This document shows positions 39,945 to 48,453 of a stretch of DNA of 64,000 bases, piece by piece (the first letter of the stretch is position 1; the number at the start of each line of letters is the position of its first letter). Below the pieces are notes generated by a model. The model did not search any database. It was not told the origin of the DNA and worked only from the letters and a program-made list of their open reading frames with translations. The stretch lies in assembly GCA_050013835.1 (NCBI GenBank), contig JBEKEM010000010.1, positions 62,001 through 126,000 on the forward strand. Reading direction: 5' to 3'. Origin of the DNA: Bog-793 sp050013835 (GTDB lineage: Bacteria; Actinomycetota; Acidimicrobiia; Acidimicrobiales; Bog-793). A program made the translations under genes and the position numbers.

Positions 39945-41045
39945 TCAGCGGAGCTCGAGGTCCGCGGCCCCGTACTCGACGCCGAACGGCTCGAGGACGA
40001 CCCGGCGCGGTCCCTTCTCGACCCTCCCGGCGACGAGGGCGGCAAGCCCGAGCCCCCCGGCGAGGGCGACGACGGCGTCGCCCGACCCCGCGGCGACGAA
40101 GCAGGCGAACCCGGCCCCCATGTTGAGGGTCGCGTAGGCCTCGGCGCGGGACAGCCCCGCCCGCGCGGCGAGGAAGGCCAGCACCTCGGGCACCTCCGGG
40201 AGGCGCTCGACCCGGTAGGTGAGCTCCCGGTCGGCGCGCATGAGCTTCCGCAGCCCGTGGCCGGTGACATGACTGAGATAGTGCAGCGCGACGCCCTGGG
40301 AAAGCAGCCGCTCGACCAGTCCCGCGTAGATCACGCCGGGGTCGAGCACCGCCTCGCCGAACAGCCGGCCGGAGGCGAGACGGGTCGCCAGGCCGGATTC
40401 CAGGTCCCCCGCGATCGCCCGCGCGAGCGACGCCCCGTTCTGGTGGAGGCCGCTCGACGCGACGAGCACGATCTCGTCCCCGGCGGCGAGCGCCCCGCCG
40501 AGGAGCGGCTCCACACCCGCCGGCAGCCGCCCCAGGACCGCCGCGGCGAGGTCGATCCCGTCCGCGGCGACGAGGCCCGCCAGCGTCGGCGACTCGCCGC
40601 CGCCCCAGGCGGCGCCGGCGTCGCGGCACGCCCGCGCGAAGCCCTCGACGAGCGAGGCGTGCCGGGTTCCCGAGTACCAGGACGCCGCGCCGGTGGCGAA
40701 GTAGGCGTTGACGACGATGGGCAGGGCGCCCACGCAGCAGCAGTCGTTCACCGCCGCGGCGACGGTGTCGTAGCCGACGGCGTCGAACCGGTCGACCCCC
40801 GTCGCCGTCTCGAAGTCCCGCGCCACGAGCGATTTCGTCCCCAGGCACTCGAGGACGAAGGCGAAGCGGGTGTCGCCGACCGTCACGACCGTCGCCGGCT
40901 CGCCGCGGCTCGCCTCGTCGACGGCCGCGCCACGGGCCGCGGCGGCCGAGGAGGTCTGCCGAGCCGCGGCGACCGCCCGGCGCTTGGCGGCGTCGAGCGT
41001 GGCGTAGTCGACGCCCGCCTCGGCGTAGGGGTCGCGCCTCGTCAC
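39945..41045 (-). CDS. PurM-family (AIR synthase-related) protein
   Basis: ATP-dependent PurM/PurL/SelD superfamily protein, 366 residues. It aligns along its length with phosphoribosylformylglycinamidine cyclo-ligase: LECLGTKSLVARDF (PurM has DGVGTK), GYDTVAAAVND, ALPIVVNAYFATG, WGGGESPTLAGLV, SSGLHQNGASLAR and LSHVTGHGLRKLMR (PurM has TGGG). The glycine-rich ATP and substrate loops are altered and a CCC run stands at 102-104. It may be a divergent PurM or a paralogue with another reaction. GTG at 41045 overlaps the nusB stop as GTGA. It converges on arsM, with 18 bp between. Confidence 0.8.
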   Translation of the reverse strand: MTRRDPYAEAGVDYATLDAAKRRAVAAARQTSSAAAARGAAVDEASRGEPATVVTVGDTRFAFVLECLGTKSLVARDFETATGVDRFDAVGYDTVAAAVNDCCCVGALPIVVNAYFATGAASWYSGTRHASLVEGFARACRDAGAAWGGGESPTLAGLVAADGIDLAAAVLGRLPAGVEPLLGGALAAGDEIVLVASSGLHQNGASLARAIAGDLESGLATRLASGRLFGEAVLDPGVIYAGLVERLLSQGVALHYLSHVTGHGLRKLMRADRELTYRVERLPEVPEVLAFLAARAGLSRAEAYATLNMGAGFACFVAAGSGDAVVALAGGLGLAALVAGRVEKGPRRVVLEPFGVEYGAADLELR

Positions 41046-41482
41046 GACGCCGCTCCCGGACGGAGCCCGGCCGCGATCGCGCCGAGCACGCCGTTCACGA
41101 AGGCACCCGACTCGCCGGTCGAGAACTCGCCGGCGAGGGCGACCGCCTCGTCGATGGCGACGGCCACCGGGATCTCGGTGCCGAAGGCGAGCTCGTAGGT
41201 CCCGATCCGCAGCAGCTGCCGGTCGATCGCCGGCAGCCGGCCGATCGCCCAGTCCGTCGAGTGGGTGTCGATCAGCGCGTCGATCTCGGCCAGGTGCGCG
41301 CCCACCCCGCGCACGAGCTCCGCGGCGTAGGGGTCGGGGGCGGCGGCGAGCCGGTCGACGACGGCGCCGGGTGCGAGCCCCTTCGTCTCGGCCTCGTAGA
41401 GCAGATCGAGCGCACGCTCACGGGCGCGGCGGCGCGCGCCGGTACCCGACGGCCTCCCGCTACGCCCTCGTGAGGTACTCAC
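41042..41482 (-). CDS. nusB: Transcription antitermination factor NusB
   Basis: All-helical RNA-binding factor of rRNA antitermination, 146 residues. Family segments ARERALDLLYEAETKG, DALIDTHSTDWAIGRLPAID, RQLLRIGTYELAFGTEIPVA and AIDEAVALAGEFSTGESGAF are all present. GTG at 41482 makes a 23-bp overlap with the end of efp; no closer start fits the family N-terminus. Order pepQ-efp-nusB is common in Gram-positive bacteria. Confidence 0.94.
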   Translation of the reverse strand: MSTSRGRSGRPSGTGARRRARERALDLLYEAETKGLAPGAVVDRLAAAPDPYAAELVRGVGAHLAEIDALIDTHSTDWAIGRLPAIDRQLLRIGTYELAFGTEIPVAVAIDEAVALAGEFSTGESGAFVNGVLGAIAAGLRPGAAS

Positions 41483-42020
41483 CGGACCGGGTGTCGACTT
41501 TGATCCGGTCGCCCGGGTTGACGAATAGCGGCACCGCGACGACGAGCCCGGTCTCGGTCGTCGCCGGTTTGCGCGCCCCCGAGACGCGGTCGCCCTGTAT
41601 GCCGGGTTCGGTCTCCGAGACCTCGAGCTCGACCGCGGCGGGCAACTCCACGTCGACGATCTCCGCCTCGTGCAGCTCGAGGACGGCCGAGTCCCCCACC
41701 TTGAGGTACGAAGCGGCGGTGCCGAGCGTCGCGACGGGAACCGTCATCTGGTCGAACGAGACGTTGTCCATGAACACGAAGTCGGTCCCGTCGCGGTAGA
41801 GGAATTGCATCTCGCGCTTGTCGATCACCGCCTGTTCCACGCGCTCGTCCGCGCGGAAGGTGCGCTCCACGACCGCCTTGTTCCGGAGGTTGCGGAGCTT
41901 GGTGCGCACGAAGGCGCCACCCTTGCCCGGTTTCACGTGCTGGAACTCGACCACCTCGTAGAGCCCGTCGGCGAGGTCGAGCGCCATCCCGTTCTTCAGG
42001 TCGTTGGTCGACAGCGCCAT
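41460..42020 (-). CDS. efp: Translation elongation factor P
   Basis: Relieves ribosome stalling at polyproline. The 186 residues begin MALSTNDLKNGMALDLADG; the loop that enters the peptidyl transferase centre is KPGKGGAFVRT with K33 at its tip. The OB-fold domains end with VAVPLFVNPGDRIKVDTRSG. The PGKGG loop with an unmodified or differently modified lysine is usual in Actinobacteria. ATG at 42020 overlaps the pepQ stop (TGATG), so it is coupled to pepQ. Confidence 0.97.
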   Translation of the reverse strand: MALSTNDLKNGMALDLADGLYEVVEFQHVKPGKGGAFVRTKLRNLRNKAVVERTFRADERVEQAVIDKREMQFLYRDGTDFVFMDNVSFDQMTVPVATLGTAASYLKVGDSAVLELHEAEIVDVELPAAVELEVSETEPGIQGDRVSGARKPATTETGLVVAVPLFVNPGDRIKVDTRSGEYLTRA

Positions 42021-43153
42021 CAGAGCGCCCAGTCCTTCGTCGTCTTGGTGAGCGGCCGGTGCCCGGACGCCGTCACGACGACGGTGTCCTCGATGCGCAC
42101 GCCGCCGTGGTCGACGACGTACGCCCCCGGTTCGACCGTCACGACGCAGCCCGCGGGGAGCACGTCGGCGGAATCGGCGGCGACCCACGGTGCCTCGTGA
42201 ATGTCGAGCCCGACGCCGTGGCCGGTCGAGTGCGTGAACGCCTCGGCGAATCCCGCCTCGGCGAGCGACTTACGGCAGGCTGCGTCGACGGCCCCGCCGG
42301 TCACGCCGGCCGCCAGGGCGATCAGCCCCGCCCGCTGGGACGCCGCCACGGCGGCGAGCAGCTCGGCGGAGGCCGCCGATGGCTCGCCCACGCACACGGT
42401 GCGGGTCATGTCCGAGTGGTAGCCGTCGAAGAGGGCGCCGAAGTCGACGACGACGAGGTCGCCGGGCGAGGTGACCCGGTCGGTCGGTCGGGCGTGGGGC
42501 AGGGCGCCGTTCGGCCCGCTGGCGACGATCGACTCGAACGACGACGCCGCGGCTCCCCGCCGGCGCATCTCGAACTCGAGCTCCGCGGCGAAGTCCGCCT
42601 CGGTCACGCCTTCCGTGAGGCGCTGCTTGATCTGGGCGAAGGCGACATCCGCGATGTCGCAGGCACGCTCGATGCGCGCGATCTCGCCGGCGTCCTTCAC
42701 GACGCGCAGCTCCTCGACGAGGCCGGATGTGGCCACGACCTCGGGCTTCACCGCCGAGGCGAGTTCGGTGTGCCAGGCCCAGCTCACGGCCTTTGCCTCG
42801 ACGGCGAGACGCGCGAACGAGCGGGTCGCGGTCTCGATCACGCCGAGCTGCTTCGTCGAGTTGACGACCTCGAGGTCGGCATCGACGCCGGCCGCGGTCA
42901 ACTCGGCCGCGGCCTGGTCCTTGTAGCGCCCGTCGGTGATAAGCAGCAGGCGTCGCGCCGTCACGAGCAGCATGGCGCTCGAACCGGAGAACCCGCTCAG
43001 GTAGCGGACGTTGCTGGGAGCGGTGACGAGAAGACCCCCGGCGCGATCCTTGGCGAGGCGTTCCCGCAGCCGCGAGAGCCGCGCCGGGTACTCCATCGGC
43101 GGCAGCCCAGCCTTGATCGTCGGCCCCGACTTCTTGATCACCTCGACGGCCAT
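42020..43153 (-). CDS. pepQ: M24 family Xaa-Pro aminopeptidase/dipeptidase
   Basis: Creatinase-fold metallopeptidase of 377 residues acting on proline peptides. Metal ligands: two Asp in VVVDFGALFDGYHSDMTRTV, His in STGHGVGLDIHE, Glu in VVTVEPGAYV and Glu in GGVRIEDTVVV. The N-terminal creatinase domain spans about 1-145. ATG at 43153 has GAGGGAAAGG upstream and lies just after the aroQ stop; a longer frame upstream belongs to aroQ. Pairing of pepQ and efp is widespread and fits proline-rich protein handling. Confidence 0.93.
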   Translation of the reverse strand: MAVEVIKKSGPTIKAGLPPMEYPARLSRLRERLAKDRAGGLLVTAPSNVRYLSGFSGSSAMLLVTARRLLLITDGRYKDQAAAELTAAGVDADLEVVNSTKQLGVIETATRSFARLAVEAKAVSWAWHTELASAVKPEVVATSGLVEELRVVKDAGEIARIERACDIADVAFAQIKQRLTEGVTEADFAAELEFEMRRRGAAASSFESIVASGPNGALPHARPTDRVTSPGDLVVVDFGALFDGYHSDMTRTVCVGEPSAASAELLAAVAASQRAGLIALAAGVTGGAVDAACRKSLAEAGFAEAFTHSTGHGVGLDIHEAPWVAADSADVLPAGCVVTVEPGAYVVDHGGVRIEDTVVVTASGHRPLTKTTKDWAL

Positions 43154-43155
43154 AA

Positions 43156-43608
43156 CTACGCCTTTCCCTCCTCGACCAGCCGCGCCGCGGCCTCGACCGC
43201 CAGCTCGTAGCCGAGCCCCCCGAAGCCCGCGACCACCCCGTCGGCGACGGGCGCGATGACGGACGTGCGTCGCCAGGACTCCCGCGAACCGGGATGCGAG
43301 AGGTGGAGTTCGACCACCGCCCCGTCGAACGCCGCCAGCGCGTCGTGCAGCGACCAACCGTAGTGCGTGAGAGCACCCGCATTCACGACGATCGCCGCCA
43401 CCCGTCCCCGGGCCCGGTGCACGGCCGTGACGAGGTCACCCTCGTGCTCGCTCTGGAAATGCTCCAGTGCGTAGCCGTGCCGACGCGCCGCGCCCTCAGC
43501 GCGGGAAACGTGGTCGGCGAGTGTCAGATGGCCGTAGACCGCAGGCTCGCGCTCGCCGAGGAGCCCGAGATTCGGGCCCGACAGCAGCAGGACGACGGGC
43601 GTTGTCAC
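43156..43608 (-). CDS. aroQ: 3-dehydroquinate dehydratase, type II
   Basis: Third step of the shikimate pathway, 150 residues. The motif SGPNLGLLGEREPAVYG contains the catalytic tyrosine; NAGALTHYGWSLHDAL and VELHLSHPGSRESWRRTSVI hold the rest of the active site with the catalytic histidine. Type II dodecameric enzymes have this length. GTG at 43608 overlaps the aroKB stop (GTGA). Confidence 0.96.
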   Translation of the reverse strand: MTTPVVLLLSGPNLGLLGEREPAVYGHLTLADHVSRAEGAARRHGYALEHFQSEHEGDLVTAVHRARGRVAAIVVNAGALTHYGWSLHDALAAFDGAVVELHLSHPGSRESWRRTSVIAPVADGVVAGFGGLGYELAVEAAARLVEEGKA

Positions 43609-45197
43609 GCGCTCCTCGCTCTCAAGTCGGACAACGTGCCACCCGCTGGGGTCGCGGCCTGCGTCGCGCGCAGCGCGGCCCGCACCGCCGCCGGGTCGAC
43701 GTCGTCCACGAACTCGACGCCGCGGGGGCCGTCGAGCACGAAGCTGAGCCCGGTGCGGGTCTTTTTGTCCCGCGCCATGAACACGAGCAGCTCGTCGAGG
43801 TCGGCGGAGGCCGGGATCGCGCTGGCAAGCCCGTAGCGCTCCACGACGCCGACGTGGCGCCGGACGTCTCCGTCGTCGATCCGGCCGAGGGCGGCGGCGA
43901 GACGCGCCGCGAAGACGAGCCCGATGGCGACCGCCTCGCCGTGCCGGATCGACGAGGCCCCGTCTGACTCGGCGAATCCCGCCGCCTCGAGGGCGTGGGC
44001 GAGGGTGTGGCCGTAGTTGAGGGTCATCCTGCGGTCGGCGTCCCGCTCGTCGGCGGCGACAATCGCCGCCTTCGCCGCGGCGCAGGAGGCGATCTGGTCG
44101 ACGAGCGGCAGCTCATCGAGGTCGGCTAGACCGAGGCACTCGTACTTCGCCATCTCGCCGAGACCCGAGCGCCAGTCGCGCTCCGGAAGCGTCCACAGCG
44201 CGTCGGTGTCGCAGAGCACCGCCGTGGGCTGCCAGAACGCCCCGACGAGGTTCTTGCCCTCCGGCAGGTTGACGCCAGTCTTGCCCCCGATGGCGGCATC
44301 CACCTGGGCGAGCAGCGTCGTCGCCACGTGGATGACGGCGATCCCCCGGCAGTAGGAGGCGGCGGCGAACCCGGCCACGTCGGTGACGACGCCGCCCCCG
44401 ACGGCGACGACCACGTCCGCCCGCGTCAGCCCGGCGGCGGCAAAGCCGCGGCACAGCGTCTCGATCGTGCGGAGCGACTTCGCCTGCTCCCCGGGGCCGA
44501 TCGCGAACTCGACCTCCGCGACGCCGGTCGAGACGGCGACGTTGACGCCTGCCTGCGTGACGATGGCGGCCCGCTTCGCCGCCGGCGGGAGAACCGAGGC
44601 GAGCAGGTGTCGCGCCCCGGGCCCGATGACGACCTCGTAGGGGTGCCCAAGCAGGGCGACCTCGACCCGGCGCTGGAGCGTGCCCAGCACAGCGTCGACC
44701 GCCGCGGCCGGCCCGAAGCCGTCGACATCGACGATCACGCCGGCCACCTCGGCGTAGAGCGGCCGCCGCTCCGACTCGAGGCGACGGAGTGCGGCGGCGG
44801 GGTCCGGCTCGAGCAGCGGCCGCCCGGCACCGTCGCCGAGCCGCTCGACGAGCGTGTCGACGCTCGCCCGGAGCCAGACGGCGTCCCCCGCCTTGGCGAT
44901 GGCGGCGCGGTTCGCCGGGTCGAGGACGGCTCCGCCGCCGACGGCGATGACCGACGCTCCCGGGGCGGCGATCGCCTCGGCAAGCACCGCCGACTCGAGC
45001 TCGCGCACCCTCGACTCGCCCCCGGTCGACCAGAGCTCGGCAACCGTCCCCCCGCCGACGGCGGCGATCTGCTCGTCGGTGTCTACGAACCGCCGGTCGA
45101 GCAGGGCGGCGAGCTGGCGGCCGACCGACGATTTGCCGGACCCCATCATGCCGACGAGGACGATGTGGCGGCGGTCGCGCGGAACGGTCGCCATCAC
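43605..45197 (-). CDS. aroKB: Fused shikimate kinase - 3-dehydroquinate synthase
   Basis: Two shikimate-pathway enzymes in one 530-residue chain. Residues 1-170 are shikimate kinase: P-loop GMMGSGKSSVGR (about 16-27), shikimate contacts VDTDEQIAA and VGGGAV, lid RPLLEPD. Residues 178-530 are dehydroquinate synthase: NAD site AVGGGVVTDVAGFAAASY and the zinc ligands in GLGEMAKYE, NYGHTLAHALE and RHGEAVAIG. The two steps are not consecutive (AroB is step 2, AroK step 5). The fusion removes the usual gene boundary aroK/aroB found in Actinobacteria. Coupled to aroC upstream and aroQ downstream. Confidence 0.95.
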   Translation of the reverse strand: MMATVPRDRRHIVLVGMMGSGKSSVGRQLAALLDRRFVDTDEQIAAVGGGTVAELWSTGGESRVRELESAVLAEAIAAPGASVIAVGGGAVLDPANRAAIAKAGDAVWLRASVDTLVERLGDGAGRPLLEPDPAAALRRLESERRPLYAEVAGVIVDVDGFGPAAAVDAVLGTLQRRVEVALLGHPYEVVIGPGARHLLASVLPPAAKRAAIVTQAGVNVAVSTGVAEVEFAIGPGEQAKSLRTIETLCRGFAAAGLTRADVVVAVGGGVVTDVAGFAAASYCRGIAVIHVATTLLAQVDAAIGGKTGVNLPEGKNLVGAFWQPTAVLCDTDALWTLPERDWRSGLGEMAKYECLGLADLDELPLVDQIASCAAAKAAIVAADERDADRRMTLNYGHTLAHALEAAGFAESDGASSIRHGEAVAIGLVFAARLAAALGRIDDGDVRRHVGVVERYGLASAIPASADLDELLVFMARDKKTRTGLSFVLDGPRGVEFVDDVDPAAVRAALRATQAATPAGGTLSDLRARSA

Positions 45198-46402
45198 GCG
45201 GGTTCCGGCTCCGCCGCGACCCGTCCGGCTCCGGCGGCCGACGGGCTCGACCCGAGGGCGGCGATGAAGCCGTCGCGGTTGCGGACGAACTCGGCAACCG
45301 AGTCACCGCCGAACTTGCGCAGCGCCTCGGAAGCGAGCACGAAGGCGACCATCGCCTCGGCGACGACCCCCATCGCCGGCACGGCGGTCACGTCGGTGCG
45401 CTCCTTGAACGAGAGCGCCCCCTTCTTCGTCGCGACGTCGACGGTCGCGAGAACCGGCCGATTCAGGGTCGCGAGCGGCTTCATCACCGCCCGGACGACG
45501 AGCAGCCCGCCGGTCGAGATGCCACCCTCGACGCCGCCGGCGCGGCTCGTCTCCCGTCGGTACATCGCGTTCGGGGCGTCCCAGAAGATGGCGTCGTGCG
45601 CCTCGGAGCCGCGCCGGTCGGCGATGGCGATGGCGTCCCCGATCTCGACGGCCTTCACCGCCGGGATGCTCATCAGCGCCTGGGCGAGGAGGCCGTCGAG
45701 TCGGCGGTCCCAGTGGGCGTAGCTGCCGAGCCCCACCGGGACGCCGTATCCGACGACCTCGGCGACACCCCCGAGCGAATCGCCGTCCTTGGCGGCGGCC
45801 CTGATCTCGGCGACCATCGCGTCGGTCGCCGCGGCGTCGAAGCAACGGACCGCCGAGGCGTCGACGGCGGCGAGGTCCCCCGGGCGGGGCCGCACGCCGG
45901 GGGGCGCCGTCACCTTGCCGAGCGCGACGACATGGCTGACGACCGTGACGCCTAGCTCGCCGACCAGGGCCTTGGCGAGCGCGCCCGCCGCGACCCGTGC
46001 CGCCGTCTCGCGGGCCGACGCCCGTTCGAGCACGTCGCGAGCGTCCGAGAAGCCGTACTTCTCCATGCCCGCCAAGTCGGCGTGCCCCGGACGCGGTGTG
46101 GTGAGGATCCTCTCCGGCTCCCCCGGTTCGGGCGACATCTCGCGTTCCCACTTCGGCCACTCGCTATTGGCGATCTCGATCGCGACCGGTGAGCCGAGCG
46201 TCCGTCCGTGCCGCACGCCGCCCACGACCACGACCTCGTCGCGCTCGACGCGCATCCGCGGCCCGCGGCCCTGGCCGAGCCGCCGGCGGGCGAGCTCGAG
46301 GGCGATCTCGTCGCGCGTGATCGGCAGCCCGGCGGGGAGACCCTCGACGATCACGACCAGGGCGCGACCATGCGATTCACCGGCCGTGAGGAAGCGGAGC
46401 AC
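45194..46402 (-). CDS. aroC: Chorismate synthase
   Basis: Final shikimate-pathway enzyme, FMN-dependent, 402 residues. Signatures: FLTAGESHGRALVVIVEGLP (N-terminus), RRRLGQGRGPRM, ERASARETAARVAAGALAKA and GGVEGGISTGGLLVVRAVMKP. GTG at 46402. It heads an aroC-aroKB-aroQ-pepQ-efp-nusB-purM-like chain in which nearly every pair overlaps or abuts; aroE and aroA are not present in the window. Confidence 0.96.
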   Translation of the reverse strand: MLRFLTAGESHGRALVVIVEGLPAGLPITRDEIALELARRRLGQGRGPRMRVERDEVVVVGGVRHGRTLGSPVAIEIANSEWPKWEREMSPEPGEPERILTTPRPGHADLAGMEKYGFSDARDVLERASARETAARVAAGALAKALVGELGVTVVSHVVALGKVTAPPGVRPRPGDLAAVDASAVRCFDAAATDAMVAEIRAAAKDGDSLGGVAEVVGYGVPVGLGSYAHWDRRLDGLLAQALMSIPAVKAVEIGDAIAIADRRGSEAHDAIFWDAPNAMYRRETSRAGGVEGGISTGGLLVVRAVMKPLATLNRPVLATVDVATKKGALSFKERTDVTAVPAMGVVAEAMVAFVLASEALRKFGGDSVAEFVRNRDGFIAALGSSPSAAGAGRVAAEPEPA

Positions 46403-46452
46403 TGCTGGAATCTACCGTCTCGCCTGCTCGACCACCGAGGCTAGACGCCGGG

Positions 46453-47097
46453 TCACTTCTTCGCCGGTTCGAAGTAGGGGTTGCGGCCGTCCTGGTGCGA
46501 GGTGACGTCGACGACGTCGACGATCTCCGGCACCGCCTGCCTGATCGCCACGGTGATCCCCTGGCCGAGCGTCACGGCCGCGAGCCCGCACCCCTGACAG
46601 CCGCCCGAGAGGCGCAGATAGGCGACCCCCTCGTCGACCGCGACGAGGTCGGCCCGGCCGCCGTGCAACGCGATCTGCGGGTTCACCTGCTCTTCTAGAA
46701 CCGCGATCACCGACCGGGCGAGCGGGCTCGTCACGTCGCCCTCCGGGATCGCCGGCGCCGTCGGCGCGAGGCGTGGCGTGTTCGGGTTCACCATCACGAG
46801 CCCGGCCTCGCCGGCATCGAGCGTCGCTCCCCGGACCTTGTCGACGCTGTCGCCCCCGACGACGACGGTGAGCCCGTCGATCTTGCACCGGACGTCGCGC
46901 GCTCCGGAGTCGGCGAGCGCCTCGAACCACATCTCGTAGACGTAGGCGCCGTTCGCCGACCCGGTCACCTCGACGAAGAGCGCCAGGCTCTCGGGGTCCT
47001 TCTCGGCGGCGCGGGCCTCGAGGATCACGGCGCGGGCGGCCTCCGTGACGGCGAGCACCGGGGTGGAGCGCGGTGGCTCTCGCGCGTCGTCGGCCAT
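46453..47097 (-). CDS. NfuA-type iron-sulfur carrier protein
   Basis: Fe-S cluster carrier of 214 residues. Residues 12-105 form an A-type (IscA-like) domain in which the usual three cysteines are missing, as in NfuA. Residues 115-210 form the NifU C-terminal domain with the cluster-binding pair in SGGCQGCGLAAVTLGQG. ATG at 47097 has TACCAT 6 nt upstream and no ribosome binding site, so the mRNA should be leaderless. It shares a 78-bp divergent promoter region with the ATP-grasp/radical SAM operon, whose radical SAM enzyme needs [4Fe-4S]. Confidence 0.9.
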   Translation of the reverse strand: MADDAREPPRSTPVLAVTEAARAVILEARAAEKDPESLALFVEVTGSANGAYVYEMWFEALADSGARDVRCKIDGLTVVVGGDSVDKVRGATLDAGEAGLVMVNPNTPRLAPTAPAIPEGDVTSPLARSVIAVLEEQVNPQIALHGGRADLVAVDEGVAYLRLSGGCQGCGLAAVTLGQGITVAIRQAVPEIVDVVDVTSHQDGRNPYFEPAKK

Positions 47098-47103
47098 AAG
47101 GCC

Positions 47104-47109
47104 ATGGTA
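47104..47109 (-). promoter_or_regulatory. -10 element for leaderless Nfu gene
   Basis: TACCAT on the minus strand, 6 nt before the ATG at 47097. Confidence 0.6.
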
Positions 47110-47175
47110 GGGGTGACTCCGGTGTGACTCGGCGCGCCGCGCTCGGTGGGGATGACGAACCGGCATGATGGTGGT

Positions 47176-48453
47176 ATGGCACGCGTCCTCCTCGTCCTGC
47201 CCTCGACGACCTACCGCGCGACCGAGTTCCTCGCCGCGGCAGCGCGGTTGGGGATCGACGTCGTGACGGGGTCCGACGCCCCCCAGGCGATGGCCGGCAC
47301 CCTGCCGGACCGTTTCCTCGTCCTGCCGCTCGAGGATCCCGACGCCGCCGCCGAAGTCGTCGCCTCATTCGACTCGGTCACGCCGCTCGACGCGATCGTC
47401 GCCGTCGACGACACGGGCGCCCTCGTCGCCGCGGCCGCGGCCGAGCGCATCGGCCTCGCCAAGAACCCCGTCGCTGCGATCGCCGCGACCCGGGACAAGG
47501 CCGTGATGCGGCGGATCCTGGGAGAGTCCGGGATCCCCCAGCCGCGCTTCAACATCGTCGCGGCGGCCCCCGACGAGCCCGACGCCGTCGCCGCTGTCGG
47601 CGGGAGCCTCGGCTACCCGGTCGTCGTGAAGCCGTGCTCGCTCGCGGCCAGCCGCGGCGTCATCCGCGTCGACGACGAGGCGGGCGCCCGGGAGGGCGCG
47701 CTGGCCGTGCGCCGGATCGCGGTCGCCGCCGGCCGGCCCGCCGGCGAGCCGCTGCTCGTCGAGTCGTTCGTCCCGGGTGACGAGGTGGCCGTCGAAGGGC
47801 TCCTCACCGCCGGTCACCTCGAGGTGCTCGCCGTCTTCGACAAGCCCGATCCGCTCGACGGCCCGTTCTTCGAGGAGACGATCTACGTCACGCCCTCCCG
47901 CCACCCCGGCGCCGTGCTGGCGGAGCTCGAGGCCACGGTGGCCGCGGCCTGCGCGGCACTCGGCCTCGTCGACGGGCCGGTCCACGCCGAGGCGCGGCTG
48001 TCGCTGCGGGGAGCGCATCCCCGCCCACGGGCCGTCATGCTCGAGGTGGCGGCGCGCACGATCGGCGGGAGGTGCTCGAAGGCGCTGCGTTTCTCGTCCG
48101 GCCGGTCGCTCGAAGAGATCGTCCTCGCCCACGCCGTCGGGTTCGGCGTCGACGTCGCGGGCGCCCGGATCCCGGGGGCGTCGGGCGTGATGATGCTCCC
48201 GATCCCCGCCTCGGGCCGTCTCGCCGGCATCGACGGCGCCGCGGCCGCCCTGCGGGTCCCGGGAGTGTGGGGGCTCGAGACCACCGTCCCCGTCGGGGGG
48301 ACGCTCACCGCCTGGCCGGCGGGCGAGCGCTACCTCGGGTTCCTGTTCGCCCGGGCCGAACGCCCGGACGAGGTCGAGGAGGCGCTGCGGCGCGGCTTCG
48401 CCGCGCTGCGCGTCCGCGTCGACGCCGAGGTCGTCGCCGGGGCGAGCGGTTGA
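47176..48453 (+). CDS. ATP-grasp domain protein (carboxylate-amine ligase type)
   Basis: An ATP-grasp enzyme of 425 residues that should join a carboxylate to an amine through an acyl-phosphate. N-terminal pre-ATP domain VLLVLPSTTYRATEFLAAAA; central ATP-grasp with ATRDKAVMRRILGESGIPQP, YPVVVKPCSLAASRGVIRV, LVESFVPGDEVAVEGLL and the Mg-binding MLEVAARTIGGRCSK; C-terminal part VMMLPIPASGRLAGIDG resembles the PurK/LAL-type third domain. The substrate is unknown. ATG at 47176 follows CATGAT by 6 nt. Its stop overlaps the TTG start of the radical SAM gene (TTGA), so the two proteins are made together. Confidence 0.85.
   Translation: MARVLLVLPSTTYRATEFLAAAARLGIDVVTGSDAPQAMAGTLPDRFLVLPLEDPDAAAEVVASFDSVTPLDAIVAVDDTGALVAAAAAERIGLAKNPVAAIAATRDKAVMRRILGESGIPQPRFNIVAAAPDEPDAVAAVGGSLGYPVVVKPCSLAASRGVIRVDDEAGAREGALAVRRIAVAAGRPAGEPLLVESFVPGDEVAVEGLLTAGHLEVLAVFDKPDPLDGPFFEETIYVTPSRHPGAVLAELEATVAAACAALGLVDGPVHAEARLSLRGAHPRPRAVMLEVAARTIGGRCSKALRFSSGRSLEEIVLAHAVGFGVDVAGARIPGASGVMMLPIPASGRLAGIDGAAAALRVPGVWGLETTVPVGGTLTAWPAGERYLGFLFARAERPDEVEEALRRGFAALRVRVDAEVVAGASG

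Noticed and set aside
39945..41045. Selenide water dikinase (SelD), which would have fitted the CUAEP-type radical SAM protein
   Set aside because: The alignment follows PurM (FATG, GLHQNG, TGHG), and the SelD active-site Cys/Sec loop and Gly-rich N-terminus are missing.
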